Assembly (NCBI RefSeq): GCF_003334855.1
Contig: NZ_QOWE01000004.1
Span: forward strand, 337,132-401,131
Reading direction: 5' to 3'
DNA from: Larkinella punicea
Lineage (GTDB): Bacteria > Bacteroidota > Bacteroidia > Cytophagales > Spirosomataceae
Length of the DNA: 64,000 nt
A model generated the notes under the pieces. The model was not told the DNA's origin and did no database searches. It worked only from the letters and a program-made list of their open reading frames with translations. Below, piece by piece: positions 7,614 to 16,973 of this stretch. The translations under genes and the position numbers were made by a program. The number at the start of each line of letters is the position of its first letter. The stretch's first letter is position 1.

Positions 7614-10256
7614 ATGAAAACTTTTCTACGTATTTTCCGACCGAATCAGGGCCAACGGCTGTTGCTGGGCTTCCTGTTCCTGACCAGCCTGACGGTTTAC
7701 AGCCAGGAGATCTATTACGTTACGCCGGGCGGTGGAGCCGTTACCAAAGACGGTTCTTCGTGGGCCAACGCCTTCGACGGCACCCAGCTCCAGACCGCCA
7801 TCGAAGCCGCCAGCACCTATTCCCAGTCCAACGGCAATGTGGACGTTCAGGTCTGGGTAGCGGCTGGTCTCTACAAACCCACCGGCACCGCCGACCGCAC
7901 CATCAGTTTTTCCATGCGAAACCACGTCGCAGTGTATGGCGGTTTTGAAGGCGACGAAAATCTGTTGAGCGAGCGCCCCGCCCTCAACCTTTCCTCGCCT
8001 TCCAGCACTACCCTCAGCGGGGAAATCGGGGGAGCTGGCAACACCGACAATTCCTACCACGTCGTCAGCAATTCGACCGGGTCGCTGACCACCAGCGCGG
8101 TGCTCGACGGTTTTGTGATTACAGCAGGGAATGCCGATCATGCCGTTGAAGACGTTCATAGGGTTGGCGGAGGAATGGCGAATCTCAACGCCAGCCCCAC
8201 AGTTCGTCACTGTTTCTTTGTTGAAAATACCGCCAAATCGGGCGGAGCGGTGCATAATCTGGCCAATTCGGGCGGCACCTGCAGCCCGGAATTCATCGAT
8301 TGCCATTTTATGAGCAATACGGCGGGCATCTCGGACGGGCCGGGCGGGGCGATGTACAACTATGCCGACCTGGGCAGCCAATGCCGCCCCAAGCTGACCC
8401 ACTGTAGTTTTACCCTGAATAGTGCCGGAAACGGCGGGAGCCTTTTTAACGGAACCAATGCCGGAGGCACCTGCAGCCCGGTGATCACCCAGTGCCAATT
8501 TACCAACAATACCTCCACCGGCAACAGTGGCGTACTGGCCAACGATGGCGGCAGCCCGACCGTAACGAATTGCAGCTTTGTTGGCAATTCGGCCTCACGC
8601 GGAGGCATATCCGTTAATTATTCGATCCAGCTTTTCACCAATTGCAGCTTTTCGGGCAACTCGGCAACCCTGGGCGGAGGAATCGCGTACCAAACCGGCG
8701 GTGGGACTACTTTTAAAAACTGCATCATCTGGAACAACGGTGGTTCTCAAACCTTCTTCAATTCAAACGGTTCCACCATCACCGGTACCTACAGCCTGTT
8801 CGATACGGAAGTAACGGGCTACGGCGGAGCCAACAACCTGACCACCGCAGTCCTGCCTTTTGTTAGCGAAACCGACCTGCAACTCACGCCCGGCTCCCCC
8901 GCCATCAACGCCGGAGATCCCACCAGCACCACCACAAGCAGTGGTACCACGGACCTGGCCGGGAACGCCCGTTTCTACAACAGCGGCCCCATCGATCAGG
9001 GCGCTTTTGAATTTCAGGGAGAATTGCCGACGCCGGTGAGCGGCAGTTTCGACGGTTATATTTACGGAGCCGACTGCGAGAGCTTCCGGGGCTGGGCCTG
9101 GGATCGCGACAAGATCAATACCGTCGTTTCTGTTGACATCCTGGATGGCGATGCGGTGATTGCAACACTGCCTGCGGGCGATTTTCGCCAGGATCTGCTC
9201 GACGCGGGCAAAGGCAATGGCCAACACGCTTTTCGGTATGTCCTCCCCGAATCGCTCAAAGACAACCTGCCCCACCTCCTGTCGGCCCGGGTGACGGGCA
9301 GCGGTTTTGTTCTCAAAAATTCGCCCAAGGCACTCATCTGCCAGAACAGCGCCGAACCGGTGGGCAACCAGCCCCCTGTCCCTCCCTTGCCTACGGTGCT
9401 GATTGCGCCCCTGACGGCGCAGGAAGACGTCCCCTTCTCGGCTACCCTTCCCGCTTTCACCGACCCCGAAGGCAGCACCCTGACGTATGCCCTCAGCGGT
9501 TTACCGGCGGGTTTGAGTCTGGGTTCGGCAAACCGGATGATCAGCGGGACGCCCACCGAACCGGGGAGTTTCCTGCTGACGTATTCGGCCACGGATGAGC
9601 CCGGTTCCACCAACAGTGTGAGCTTTGTTTTAACCGTCAATCCCGCGTCAACCACCACGGTAACAGGGAGTTTCGACGGTTATCTGGACAAAGTCGAATG
9701 CGGTACGATCCGGGGCTGGGTGTGGGATCGCAACAAACCCAACACGCCGGTGACGGTGGAGTTCTACACCGACGACACGGTCTGGGGCAGCACCGTCGCC
9801 AACATCTACCGGGATGATTTGAAGAATGCCGGAAAAGGCAACGGGGCGCATGCCTACCGATTTGAGGTTCCGGTCACGCTGAAAGGAACCGGTCCGCATC
9901 TGATTTCGGCGCGGGTGCAGGGCAGCACGTTTGTATTGAAAAACTCGGGGAAACTCCTGAACTGCCCCCTGCCCGTCCGGAAGGGGGCCGAACAACCCGA
10001 AAATCTGGAAATGATCGTGTTAGGCAACCCGGTTTTCGGCCCGACGCTCGGGGTGGAAGTCCGGGGCGCGGAAGGACAACCCCTGCGGTTGCAATTGACG
10101 GATGCAAACGGCCGGGCCGTGGCCGATTGGGCGGTAGAAGCAGCCGCAAAAGTAGAACAAAAAACGTTGTTCCTCGGTCATCAACCCGCAGAGCTGCTGT
10201 TCCTGCGGGCCACCAGCGGGTCACGAAGCGCGACAATGAAAGTGCTCAAACCGTAA
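7614..10256 (+). CDS. Secreted beta-helix protein with T9SS-like C-terminus
   Basis: An N-terminal signal peptide (hydrophobic stretch ending near VYSQ) leads into a right-handed beta-helix region of about 400 residues with repeated N-[CS]-x-F and GG turns, of the choice-of-anchor Q/polymorphic outer-membrane type. Then come a roughly 97-residue domain (SGSFDGY ... CESFRGWAWD), an Ig-like He_PIG domain (GLPAGLSL, ISGTPTEPG) and a second copy of the same domain (TGSFDGY ... CGTIRGWVWD). The last 75 or so residues resemble a type IX secretion sorting domain ending in a short basic tail. I infer a cell-surface or secreted carbohydrate-binding or adhesive role. The ATG at 7614 is preferred to a TTG three bases upstream. 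Confidence 0.75.
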   Translation: MKTFLRIFRPNQGQRLLLGFLFLTSLTVYSQEIYYVTPGGGAVTKDGSSWANAFDGTQLQTAIEAASTYSQSNGNVDVQVWVAAGLYKPTGTADRTISFSMRNHVAVYGGFEGDENLLSERPALNLSSPSSTTLSGEIGGAGNTDNSYHVVSNSTGSLTTSAVLDGFVITAGNADHAVEDVHRVGGGMANLNASPTVRHCFFVENTAKSGGAVHNLANSGGTCSPEFIDCHFMSNTAGISDGPGGAMYNYADLGSQCRPKLTHCSFTLNSAGNGGSLFNGTNAGGTCSPVITQCQFTNNTSTGNSGVLANDGGSPTVTNCSFVGNSASRGGISVNYSIQLFTNCSFSGNSATLGGGIAYQTGGGTTFKNCIIWNNGGSQTFFNSNGSTITGTYSLFDTEVTGYGGANNLTTAVLPFVSETDLQLTPGSPAINAGDPTSTTTSSGTTDLAGNARFYNSGPIDQGAFEFQGELPTPVSGSFDGYIYGADCESFRGWAWDRDKINTVVSVDILDGDAVIATLPAGDFRQDLLDAGKGNGQHAFRYVLPESLKDNLPHLLSARVTGSGFVLKNSPKALICQNSAEPVGNQPPVPPLPTVLIAPLTAQEDVPFSATLPAFTDPEGSTLTYALSGLPAGLSLGSANRMISGTPTEPGSFLLTYSATDEPGSTNSVSFVLTVNPASTTTVTGSFDGYLDKVECGTIRGWVWDRNKPNTPVTVEFYTDDTVWGSTVANIYRDDLKNAGKGNGAHAYRFEVPVTLKGTGPHLISARVQGSTFVLKNSGKLLNCPLPVRKGAEQPENLEMIVLGNPVFGPTLGVEVRGAEGQPLRLQLTDANGRAVADWAVEAAAKVEQKTLFLGHQPAELLFLRATSGSRSATMKVLKP

Positions 10257-10270
10257 ATTCACCCGGTCGG

Positions 10271-10299
10271 GGCGGTTTTCGTGTCGGACGAAAACCGCC
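10271..10299. terminator. Bidirectional hairpin between convergent genes
   Basis: A perfect 12-bp stem (GGCGGTTTTCGT, 10271-10282, with 10288-10299) encloses a 5-base loop, exactly between the stop of the beta-helix gene and the stop of the HxlR gene. There is no long U-tract, but the stem contains a run of four T/A pairs. Confidence 0.65.
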
Positions 10300-10683
10300 T
10301 TAGTGCAATCCCAGCGTCTTTGCATACGCTTTTCCCCAGTCCACCATCGACTGCAAAACCGGCAGGGTGGCATTTCCCTGTTCCGTCAGACTGTATTCGA
10401 CCCGGGGCGGAATTTCGGCGTAGATTTTCCGGTTCAGGATTCCGTTTCGCTCCAAATCCCGCAGCTCCTGCGTCAGCATTTTCTTGCTGATACCGGGCAT
10501 GGCGCGCTGCATTTCGCCGAATCGGTTGATCCCCCTCGACACATTGTAAATAATAACCGGTTTCCATTTTCCGCCAATAATCAGGCTGGTGAGGGTCACC
10601 GGACACTTCGTCAATCCGTAAGCCGCTAAATCTTCCAAACTATTTATTTTTTCAAGTACCTCATTATCAATTATAGTCTCCAT
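10300..10683 (-). CDS. HxlR-family winged-helix regulator
   Basis: A 127-residue protein counted from the ATG at 10683 (an upstream extension to 10749 would run through the promoter). It has the HxlR features CPVTLTSLIIGGKWKPVIIYNVSRG reduced to its key words (CP near the N-terminus, GGKWKP), then FGEMQRAMPGISKKMLTQEL as recognition region and a RVEYSLTEQG wing. HxlR proteins are dimeric repressors or activators that often sense electrophiles or redox state and control a divergent oxidoreductase. That arrangement is seen here, with the NmrA-like gene 101 bases away on the other strand. Confidence 0.85.
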   Translation of the reverse strand: METIIDNEVLEKINSLEDLAAYGLTKCPVTLTSLIIGGKWKPVIIYNVSRGINRFGEMQRAMPGISKKMLTQELRDLERNGILNRKIYAEIPPRVEYSLTEQGNATLPVLQSMVDWGKAYAKTLGLH

Positions 10684-10706
10684 TTTGATACTAAGAAACA
10701 TTAAAG

Positions 10707-10773
10707 TGATTACTTGACAAATATAAACTATTGGATCTAGCTTTGGCAAGATATATTTCTAAAAAAGTAATCA
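10707..10773 (+). promoter_or_regulatory. Promoter and candidate HxlR operator
   Basis: TTG at 10714-10716 and TAGCTTTG at 10738-10745, separated by 21 bases, make a canonical Bacteroidota promoter reading toward the NmrA-like gene. A 9-bp inverted repeat, TGATTACTT (10707-10715) and AAGTAATCA (10765-10773), brackets it, one arm over the -33 element and the other downstream of the predicted start site. This geometry suits a two-site repressor such as the adjacent HxlR protein. Confidence 0.6.
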
Positions 10774-10784
10774 ACTTAAGTGCT

Positions 10785-11678
10785 ATGTACGTCATCACAG
10801 GAGCCAGTGGCCATACCGGCACACCCATTGCCCGGCAACTTTTGGAAGCCGGAAAACCGGTCAGGGTTATCGTTCGGTCAGCCGAACATTTGAAAGAACT
10901 CATCGACAGCGGTGCCCAGGCGGCCATCGGAAGTCTGGAAGACCCGGATTTTCTGATCGAAGCTTTTCGGGGTGCTACGGCGGTTTACGCCATCATTCCC
11001 CCCAATTTTACAACGCCCGATTTTACGGGGTACCAAAAACGGGTCGCCGACGCCCTGACAGCCGCCATTCGGGTCAATCAGGTTCCCTACGCGGTCAGTC
11101 TGAGCAGCTTCGGGGCGCATTTGCCCGACCAGAACGGGGTCATTCAGGGTATGACCTATCTGGAAAACCAACTCAATGCGGTGGAAGATCTGCGGGTCGT
11201 TCATCTGCGGGCGGGTTTCTTTTTCCAGAACCTCTTCAGCAGCATCGGTTTACTGAAAGCAACGGGTTTGCTGGCGGGTTTTCCCATCGAAGGCGATAAA
11301 CCGCTGGCGCTGGTTCACACCGACGACATTGCCGCCGTGGCCGCCCGCCAGTTGCTGGCATTGGATTTCGAAGGAAAAACCGTCCGGTTTGTCGCCGGAC
11401 CGCGTGACCTCACCTTCGACGAAGTGGCGCAGATTGTGGGCCAGGCCCTCGGAAAACCGGATTTAGTCTGGACCGCTTTCCCCTACGATCAGGCGCGGGC
11501 GGGCATGATTCAGTCGGGTATGACACCCAGTATGGCCGATAACTACGTGGAATTCTGCCAGCGCGTTAACGACGGCGGCCTGATGGGCGGTTTTGAACGC
11601 AACGCCGACAACACCACGCCCACGACCCTCGAAGACTTTGCCCGCAACGAACTGGTAGCCGCCTACCAGACGAACTAA
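10785..11678 (+). CDS. NmrA-like NAD(P)-binding protein
   Basis: A 297-residue Rossmann protein starting MYVITGASGHTGTPIA, with the G-x-x-G-x-x-G dinucleotide motif at the very N-terminus, which fixes the ATG at 10785 rather than a longer frame from 10731. It fits the atypical SDR/NmrA-like group (NAD(P)H:quinone reductase QorB-like or NmrA sensor), which usually lacks the YxxxK catalytic pair. No YxxxK is seen in the expected place. Its divergent pairing with an HxlR regulator supports a role in redox or electrophile stress, as inference. Cytoplasmic. Confidence 0.8.
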   Translation: MYVITGASGHTGTPIARQLLEAGKPVRVIVRSAEHLKELIDSGAQAAIGSLEDPDFLIEAFRGATAVYAIIPPNFTTPDFTGYQKRVADALTAAIRVNQVPYAVSLSSFGAHLPDQNGVIQGMTYLENQLNAVEDLRVVHLRAGFFFQNLFSSIGLLKATGLLAGFPIEGDKPLALVHTDDIAAVAARQLLALDFEGKTVRFVAGPRDLTFDEVAQIVGQALGKPDLVWTAFPYDQARAGMIQSGMTPSMADNYVEFCQRVNDGGLMGGFERNADNTTPTTLEDFARNELVAAYQTN

Positions 11679-11793
11679 GTTGAAGCGAAAAATCCTGCTC
11701 ATGATCCGGTTGATTGCGCACAAAATGCCGGATTGTGAGTAGGATTTACGTCGAATCGATTTTAGGAGGAAGAAGCCGACTAACCGTTCGATC

Positions 11794-13218
11794 ATGCGTA
11801 CCCTGCTTGTTTCCTTTTTGCTGCTGTTCTCCCTGCCTGCTTTTGTCACGGCCCAAACCCGTCCCAACATCATCTTCATTCTGGCCGACGACCTGGGCTA
11901 CGGCGATCTGGGCATCAACGGTCAGAAGCTGATCAAAACCCCGAACATAGACCGGCTGGCGGCCGAAGGGGTGCGGTTTACGCAGTTTTACGCGGGAACG
12001 TCGGTTTGCGCGCCCTCCCGTTCGTCGCTCATGACGGGCCACCACACCGGGCATACCTACATCCGGGGCAACAAAGGCGTTGACCCCGAAGGCCAGCAAC
12101 CCCTGGCCGATTCGGTGGTGACGATGGCGGAAATTCTGAAGAAAGCGGGTTACACCACGGCGGCTTTTGGCAAATGGGGTCTGGGACCGGTCGGTTCCGA
12201 AGGCGACCCCAACCAACAGGGTTTCGACCGCTTCTACGGCTACAACTGCCAGAGCCTGGCGCACCGGTATTATCCGAATCACCTCTGGGACAACAGCCAG
12301 AAAATCGTTCTGGCCGAAAACGAGAACCTGTTGAAAACCAGCCAATACGGCCCTGATCTGATTCAGCAACAAGCCCTGGGCTTCGTCAAAAACAACGACC
12401 CGAAAAAGCCATTTTTCCTCTTCCTGCCGTATACCCTCCCCCACGCCGAACTGCTGGTTCCCAACGACAGCATTTTCCAGTATTACAAAGGAAAGTTTGC
12501 CGAAAAACCGTACACAGGAGCCGATTATGGGCCGAATGCCAATGTCGGCGGCTATGCCTCGCAGGAATATCCCCGGGCTACGTTCGCAGCGATGGTCACC
12601 CGGCTCGATTTGTACGTGGGTCAGCTTCTGGCGACCTTGAAAGAAAAAGGACTGGATCAGAACACGCTCATTATTTTTTCCAGCGACAACGGCCCGCACC
12701 GCGAAGGGGGTGCCGACCCGGTTTTCTTCAACAGCGGGGGCGGTTTTCGCGGTTTCAAACGCGACCTCTACGAAGGCGGCATCCGGGAGCCGATGATTGC
12801 CCGCTGGTCCGGCACCATCAAACCCGGCACCCAAAATGAGCACGTGGGCGCCTTCTGGGATTTGCTGCCCACCTTTGCCGAACTGGCCGGAACAAAGGCC
12901 CCCGCGGGCATCGACGGGATTTCGTTCGTTCCGGCTCTGACGGGAAAAGGCACTCAGAAAAAACACGCCTTTCTCTATTGGGAATTTCACGAACAGGGTG
13001 GCAAACAGGCCGTTCGGCAGGGCAACTGGAAGGCAGTTCGACTTAATGCCGCCGGGAACACCACCCAGCCTGTCGAACTCTATGACCTGGCGAAAGACCC
13101 GGCCGAAACCACCAATCTGGCGGCCAAACACCCCGCGAAAGCCACCGAACTAGGGCGATTGATGACGGAATCCCATACGCCCTCGGCTTTATTCCCGTTC
13201 GGTAGTGCAGGGCGGTAA
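11794..13218 (+). CDS. Secreted arylsulfatase-type sulfatase
   Basis: A 474-residue S1 sulfatase with a signal peptide (about residues 1-20, ending TAQ). The metal-site pair Asp32-Asp33 follows in LADDLGYGDLG, and the formylglycine motif Cys72-A-P-S-R leads into SLMTGHHTGH. FSSDNGPH supplies later metal ligands. It hydrolyses sulfate esters in the periplasm and needs Cys72 converted by a maturase that is not in this window. It precedes the first susC/susD pair in the same direction by 415 bases, suggesting a sulfated glycan as target of that locus. A sulfatase with this ATLDXG-less architecture could equally act on small aryl or sugar sulfates. Confidence 0.88.
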   Translation: MRTLLVSFLLLFSLPAFVTAQTRPNIIFILADDLGYGDLGINGQKLIKTPNIDRLAAEGVRFTQFYAGTSVCAPSRSSLMTGHHTGHTYIRGNKGVDPEGQQPLADSVVTMAEILKKAGYTTAAFGKWGLGPVGSEGDPNQQGFDRFYGYNCQSLAHRYYPNHLWDNSQKIVLAENENLLKTSQYGPDLIQQQALGFVKNNDPKKPFFLFLPYTLPHAELLVPNDSIFQYYKGKFAEKPYTGADYGPNANVGGYASQEYPRATFAAMVTRLDLYVGQLLATLKEKGLDQNTLIIFSSDNGPHREGGADPVFFNSGGGFRGFKRDLYEGGIREPMIARWSGTIKPGTQNEHVGAFWDLLPTFAELAGTKAPAGIDGISFVPALTGKGTQKKHAFLYWEFHEQGGKQAVRQGNWKAVRLNAAGNTTQPVELYDLAKDPAETTNLAAKHPAKATELGRLMTESHTPSALFPFGSAGR

Positions 13219-13633
13219 GCCGATTCTACAGAATTTAAAATTCGATATTTACCTATTTTCTTTCTTAAATCCCTTCCCGAGAAACCGGAATCGTTTCCGG
13301 GATTCCGAACGCGCCAATCGTAACAATTCCATAAAACAGCGGTAATCCTCAACACATCTGTAAACGCTTCTTTTGCGGTGAATTTACCAGCCGGTGACGA
13401 AGCGAGTGCTACCCTTGATTTCCTTCCTTTTTCTACGACTACGACGGTTTTTGTTTGCTTCTGTAGGTCAACGGCTATCCCCTAACGCATTGACCCTCGG
13501 TGTATGAAAACAGGACTTTTAGTGACGCTCTGTAGCCTTCTTCTTTTAGCATTTCACGCCCCTCACCTGGTAAATTCTCCCATTCGCATTTCCCGAATCA
13601 AGTCACCATACAACCTGCTTAAAACGTATCGAA
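13219..13633. other. Intergenic region upstream of susC 1
   Basis: This 415-base gap should contain the susC promoter, but I see no exact TAnnTTTG box. A small hairpin with 6-bp arms and tetraloop TCGT occurs at 13285-13300, with an alternative pairing of CGGAATC with GATTCCG at 13301-13307, possibly the sulfatase transcript end. A frame from 13504 begins like a signal peptide (MKTGLLVTLCSLLLLAF) but runs into susC in another frame and is not called. Confidence 0.45.
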
Positions 13634-16600
13634 ATGAATCACTACAAAAATCGTTTTGTCCGGTATTTCCGCTGCCTGCTCCTGCTGGCCCTGGCGACCG
13701 GACTAGTCACCCGGTCGGTATCGTATGCCGACGACCGGCGGAACAAGGCAAAAACCGCCCGGCTGCTCGTCAGAATTACGGGAACCGTCACCGATGAGGC
13801 CAATCAGCCGCTGCCGGGCGTCAGCATTGTGGAAAAGCAAACCCAGAAAGGAACAGCGACCGACGCCAGCGGCCAGTTTACGCTCGACGTCAATGCTGGG
13901 GCAACCCTGGTGGTTTCGTCCATCGGTTTTGCTTCGCAGGAAGTGGCGATTGGCAACCAGACAACCCTGACAATCCGGCTGAAAGAGGATGTCAACCAAC
14001 TGAACGAAGTGGTGGCTGTCGGGTATTCGACCATGCGAAAAAGCGATGTGACGGGCTCCATTGCCAACGTGAAAGCCAAAGAATTGAACCTCTCGGCTCC
14101 GTCGCTGGGGCAGGCGCTGGTCGGAAAGCTGGCGGGTGTTCAGGTCAACCAGGTGAGCGGGGCACCTTACGTGGGCACTAAAATCCGGGTGCGCGGTATT
14201 GGCTCGATCAATGCCAGTTCGGACCCGCTGTACGTCATCGACGGCTATCCGGCGGGGAATGACGTGTTTATCAACCCGAACGACATCGAATCGATCGACG
14301 TGTTGAAAGATGCGGCCTCGGCGGCTATTTACGGTTCGCGGGCGTCGGGGGGTGTGGTTTTGATTACGACCAAACGCGGCAAGGAAGGCAAAGGTCGGCT
14401 GGAATATGAATACCAGTACGGCATCAATCAACTGGCTAAAAAAGTGAAACTGCTGAACGCCGAACAGTTTACCCAACTGTTGATAGACGCCCGCAACGGA
14501 ACGTATCGCGATTTGACGCTAAATGCCGGCAAGCCCTGGAACGACGGTATGTATTCCGACGACAATGCCACCCGGATTGCCAAAGTCAATAATGCCAATT
14601 CGGTTAGTATACCCGCCGATCTCTACAATTTTGCAACGCAAACGATGATCCAGCCGAAATACAATACCGACTGGCAGGACGAACTGTATCGCAATGCGCC
14701 CATGTCGCGGCACAACCTGACGTTTTCGGGCGGCAGCAATGGGCTGCGGTATCTGCTCAGTGGCGGGTATCAAAACCAGCAAGGCATCATCGTGGCCACC
14801 AAACAGGAACGGGTGAACCTGCGGGCCAATGTGGACGCTGATGTAAGCCCAAAGCTGAAAGTGGGTGCCAGTATTTTTTTGACGTCTACGAACAACCGCG
14901 AAGCGCAGGAAGGCCGTTTCAACCAGGGTTCGATTCTGGGTGCGCTCATTTATGCACCGATTTTCCGGCCCCGCGACGACAACGGGAATCTGATTAAAAA
15001 TGAAATGGCATCGCAGCAACCCCTGTATGGTTACCAGACCATCGAAAATCCGGTGGCACTCGCGCTGGAGACCAACATCACCCGCCGGGGCATGCGCGGT
15101 ACCTACAACGGAACGATGACCTACGAAATCATTCCCGGTTTGGCGGCCAAGGCCAATGTGGGTCTGCAAACCTACAACGAGAAATACGAGTATTACCTGC
15201 CCACGAGCCTGAGCAGCGGCAACAACCCGCCGTATTCACCACAAGCACTGGCGGCAGCGAAGGCCACCGCCCAAACGCTGTCGACCACCGATGTGCTGGC
15301 CGAATTCACCCTCAATTACAGCAAGCAGTGGGGTCAACACGGGCTGAATCTGCTGGCGGGGTATACGGCCCAGCGGCAGAAAAGTGATTTGATCAGTGTA
15401 TCGTCGCAGGGTTTTCAGAATGATCTCATTCAGGAGATTACGGCCAAAGGAGCCGATCCGAGCAACTTTTTCCTGAATTCAGGCACTCGCAAAGTCGAAG
15501 AATCGCTGTTGTCGTACCTGGCCCGGGCTGAATACCATTACGGCGAAAAATACTTTTTGACGGCGGCTTTCCGGCGCGATGGTTCGTCGCGGTTTGGCCC
15601 CCTGAATCGCTGGGGAAATTTCCCTTCCCTTTCCGGCGGCTGGAACATCTCGAACGAACCGTTTTACCACGACTGGCTGGGACAGGCGTCTTCGCTCAAA
15701 CTGCGCGCCAGTTGGGGTCTGACCGGAAACTACAACATCGGGAATTACAACTACCAGCAGGTGATGTCGTCGCCGGGCGGGGCGGTTTTCGGCAACGGAA
15801 CCATTCAGACGGCCCTGTGGGCAGGCGCCATCAAAGATCAGCGGCTGGGCTGGGAATCGACTTCGCAGTATAACATCGGGCTGGATGCGGGTTTGCTCAA
15901 CAACCGCCTGTTCGTGATTGCCAACTACTACATCAGTAACTCCTACAACCTGTTGTTCAACCAGCCGATTTCGGCGGTTTCGGGGTCTTCGACCATTCTG
16001 ACCAACCTGGCCGATTCCAAAATCCGCAACCGGGGTGTTGAACTGCAACTGGATGGCCGCGTGATTGCAACGCCGGATTTCAAGCTGAACCTGAGCGGTA
16101 ACATTTCCGTCAACCGCAACAAAGTCCTGGACATGGGGGGTGCCAGCACGATCATCACCAATGGTGCCGAGCGGTCGTATCTGACCCACATCACGCAGGA
16201 AGGCCAGCCAGTCGGCATGTTCTACGGTTTCAAGGTGGTGGGCATGGTTCGGGAAAAAGATATGGAGAATCTGGCGGCCGACAACGCGGTTTACAACTCC
16301 GCCACCCAATCCTTTCCCGCCGGTTACGTCCTGAAAGGTCCCGCGCGCTCGACGGCTTCCAGCAACCCGCTGAAACCGGGTGATCTGATTTTCGAAGATG
16401 TCAACGGCGATGGCGTGGTGACCGATGCCGACAAGCGGGTCATTGGCAGCCCCTATCCCAAATTCATCTACGGGGCGTCGCTGTCGGCCAGTTACAAAGC
16501 CCTGGATCTGAACGCATCGTTCAACGGTTCGAAGGGGAATCAGGTGCTCGACGGACAGGATTATTACGTCTACAACATGGAAGCGTCCGGCAATCAGTAT

Positions 16601-16966
16601 GTGAGCGTAACGGATCGCTACCGTTCGGAATCGCAGCCGGGCGACGGCAGCGTATACCGGGCCGCGCGGGGTGGCACGCAGAGCAACAGCACCCGGCTTT
16701 CGAGTTTTTATCTGCAAAACGGCTCCTTCTTCCGCTGCACGAACATCACGCTGGGCTACAATCTCCCGGCGCAATGGCTCGCTAAAATCAAAGTCGGCGG
16801 GCTGCGGGTTTACGCCAACGTCAACAACGCCTTTACCATTACCAAATACAAGGGCTACAACCCTGAAGTGGACTACAACAACGGAGCCAACCTGACGCCC
16901 GGCGTCGACTACGGTATGTATCCGCTGGCCCGTGGCTATAACCTGGGTGCCAAACTGACTTTCTAA
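13634..16966 (+). CDS. SusC-like TonB-dependent receptor 1
   Basis: An 1110-residue outer-membrane receptor with a signal peptide ending near SVSYA and a carboxypeptidase-regulatory-like domain (about 37-115, ITGTVTDEANQPLPGVSI). The TonB plug (about 118-260) shows LNEVVAVGYST, VRGIGSINASSDPLYVIDG and IYGSRASGGVVLITTK, all typical of the SusC/RagA family. The remaining 850 residues are the beta-barrel, ending in the aromatic LGAKLTF. With the SusD protein 7 bases downstream it imports an oligosaccharide or other large ligand using TonB energy. The neighbouring sulfatase hints at a sulfated substrate. Confidence 0.92.
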   Translation: MNHYKNRFVRYFRCLLLLALATGLVTRSVSYADDRRNKAKTARLLVRITGTVTDEANQPLPGVSIVEKQTQKGTATDASGQFTLDVNAGATLVVSSIGFASQEVAIGNQTTLTIRLKEDVNQLNEVVAVGYSTMRKSDVTGSIANVKAKELNLSAPSLGQALVGKLAGVQVNQVSGAPYVGTKIRVRGIGSINASSDPLYVIDGYPAGNDVFINPNDIESIDVLKDAASAAIYGSRASGGVVLITTKRGKEGKGRLEYEYQYGINQLAKKVKLLNAEQFTQLLIDARNGTYRDLTLNAGKPWNDGMYSDDNATRIAKVNNANSVSIPADLYNFATQTMIQPKYNTDWQDELYRNAPMSRHNLTFSGGSNGLRYLLSGGYQNQQGIIVATKQERVNLRANVDADVSPKLKVGASIFLTSTNNREAQEGRFNQGSILGALIYAPIFRPRDDNGNLIKNEMASQQPLYGYQTIENPVALALETNITRRGMRGTYNGTMTYEIIPGLAAKANVGLQTYNEKYEYYLPTSLSSGNNPPYSPQALAAAKATAQTLSTTDVLAEFTLNYSKQWGQHGLNLLAGYTAQRQKSDLISVSSQGFQNDLIQEITAKGADPSNFFLNSGTRKVEESLLSYLARAEYHYGEKYFLTAAFRRDGSSRFGPLNRWGNFPSLSGGWNISNEPFYHDWLGQASSLKLRASWGLTGNYNIGNYNYQQVMSSPGGAVFGNGTIQTALWAGAIKDQRLGWESTSQYNIGLDAGLLNNRLFVIANYYISNSYNLLFNQPISAVSGSSTILTNLADSKIRNRGVELQLDGRVIATPDFKLNLSGNISVNRNKVLDMGGASTIITNGAERSYLTHITQEGQPVGMFYGFKVVGMVREKDMENLAADNAVYNSATQSFPAGYVLKGPARSTASSNPLKPGDLIFEDVNGDGVVTDADKRVIGSPYPKFIYGASLSASYKALDLNASFNGSKGNQVLDGQDYYVYNMEASGNQYVSVTDRYRSESQPGDGSVYRAARGGTQSNSTRLSSFYLQNGSFFRCTNITLGYNLPAQWLAKIKVGGLRVYANVNNAFTITKYKGYNPEVDYNNGANLTPGVDYGMYPLARGYNLGAKLTF

Positions 16967-16973
16967 TTCTTAC

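Noticed and set aside
13504..13797. Signal-peptide-like frame before susC
   Set aside because: It overlaps susC in another frame for most of its second half, where its composition is that of a shadow frame; susC has its own signal peptide.
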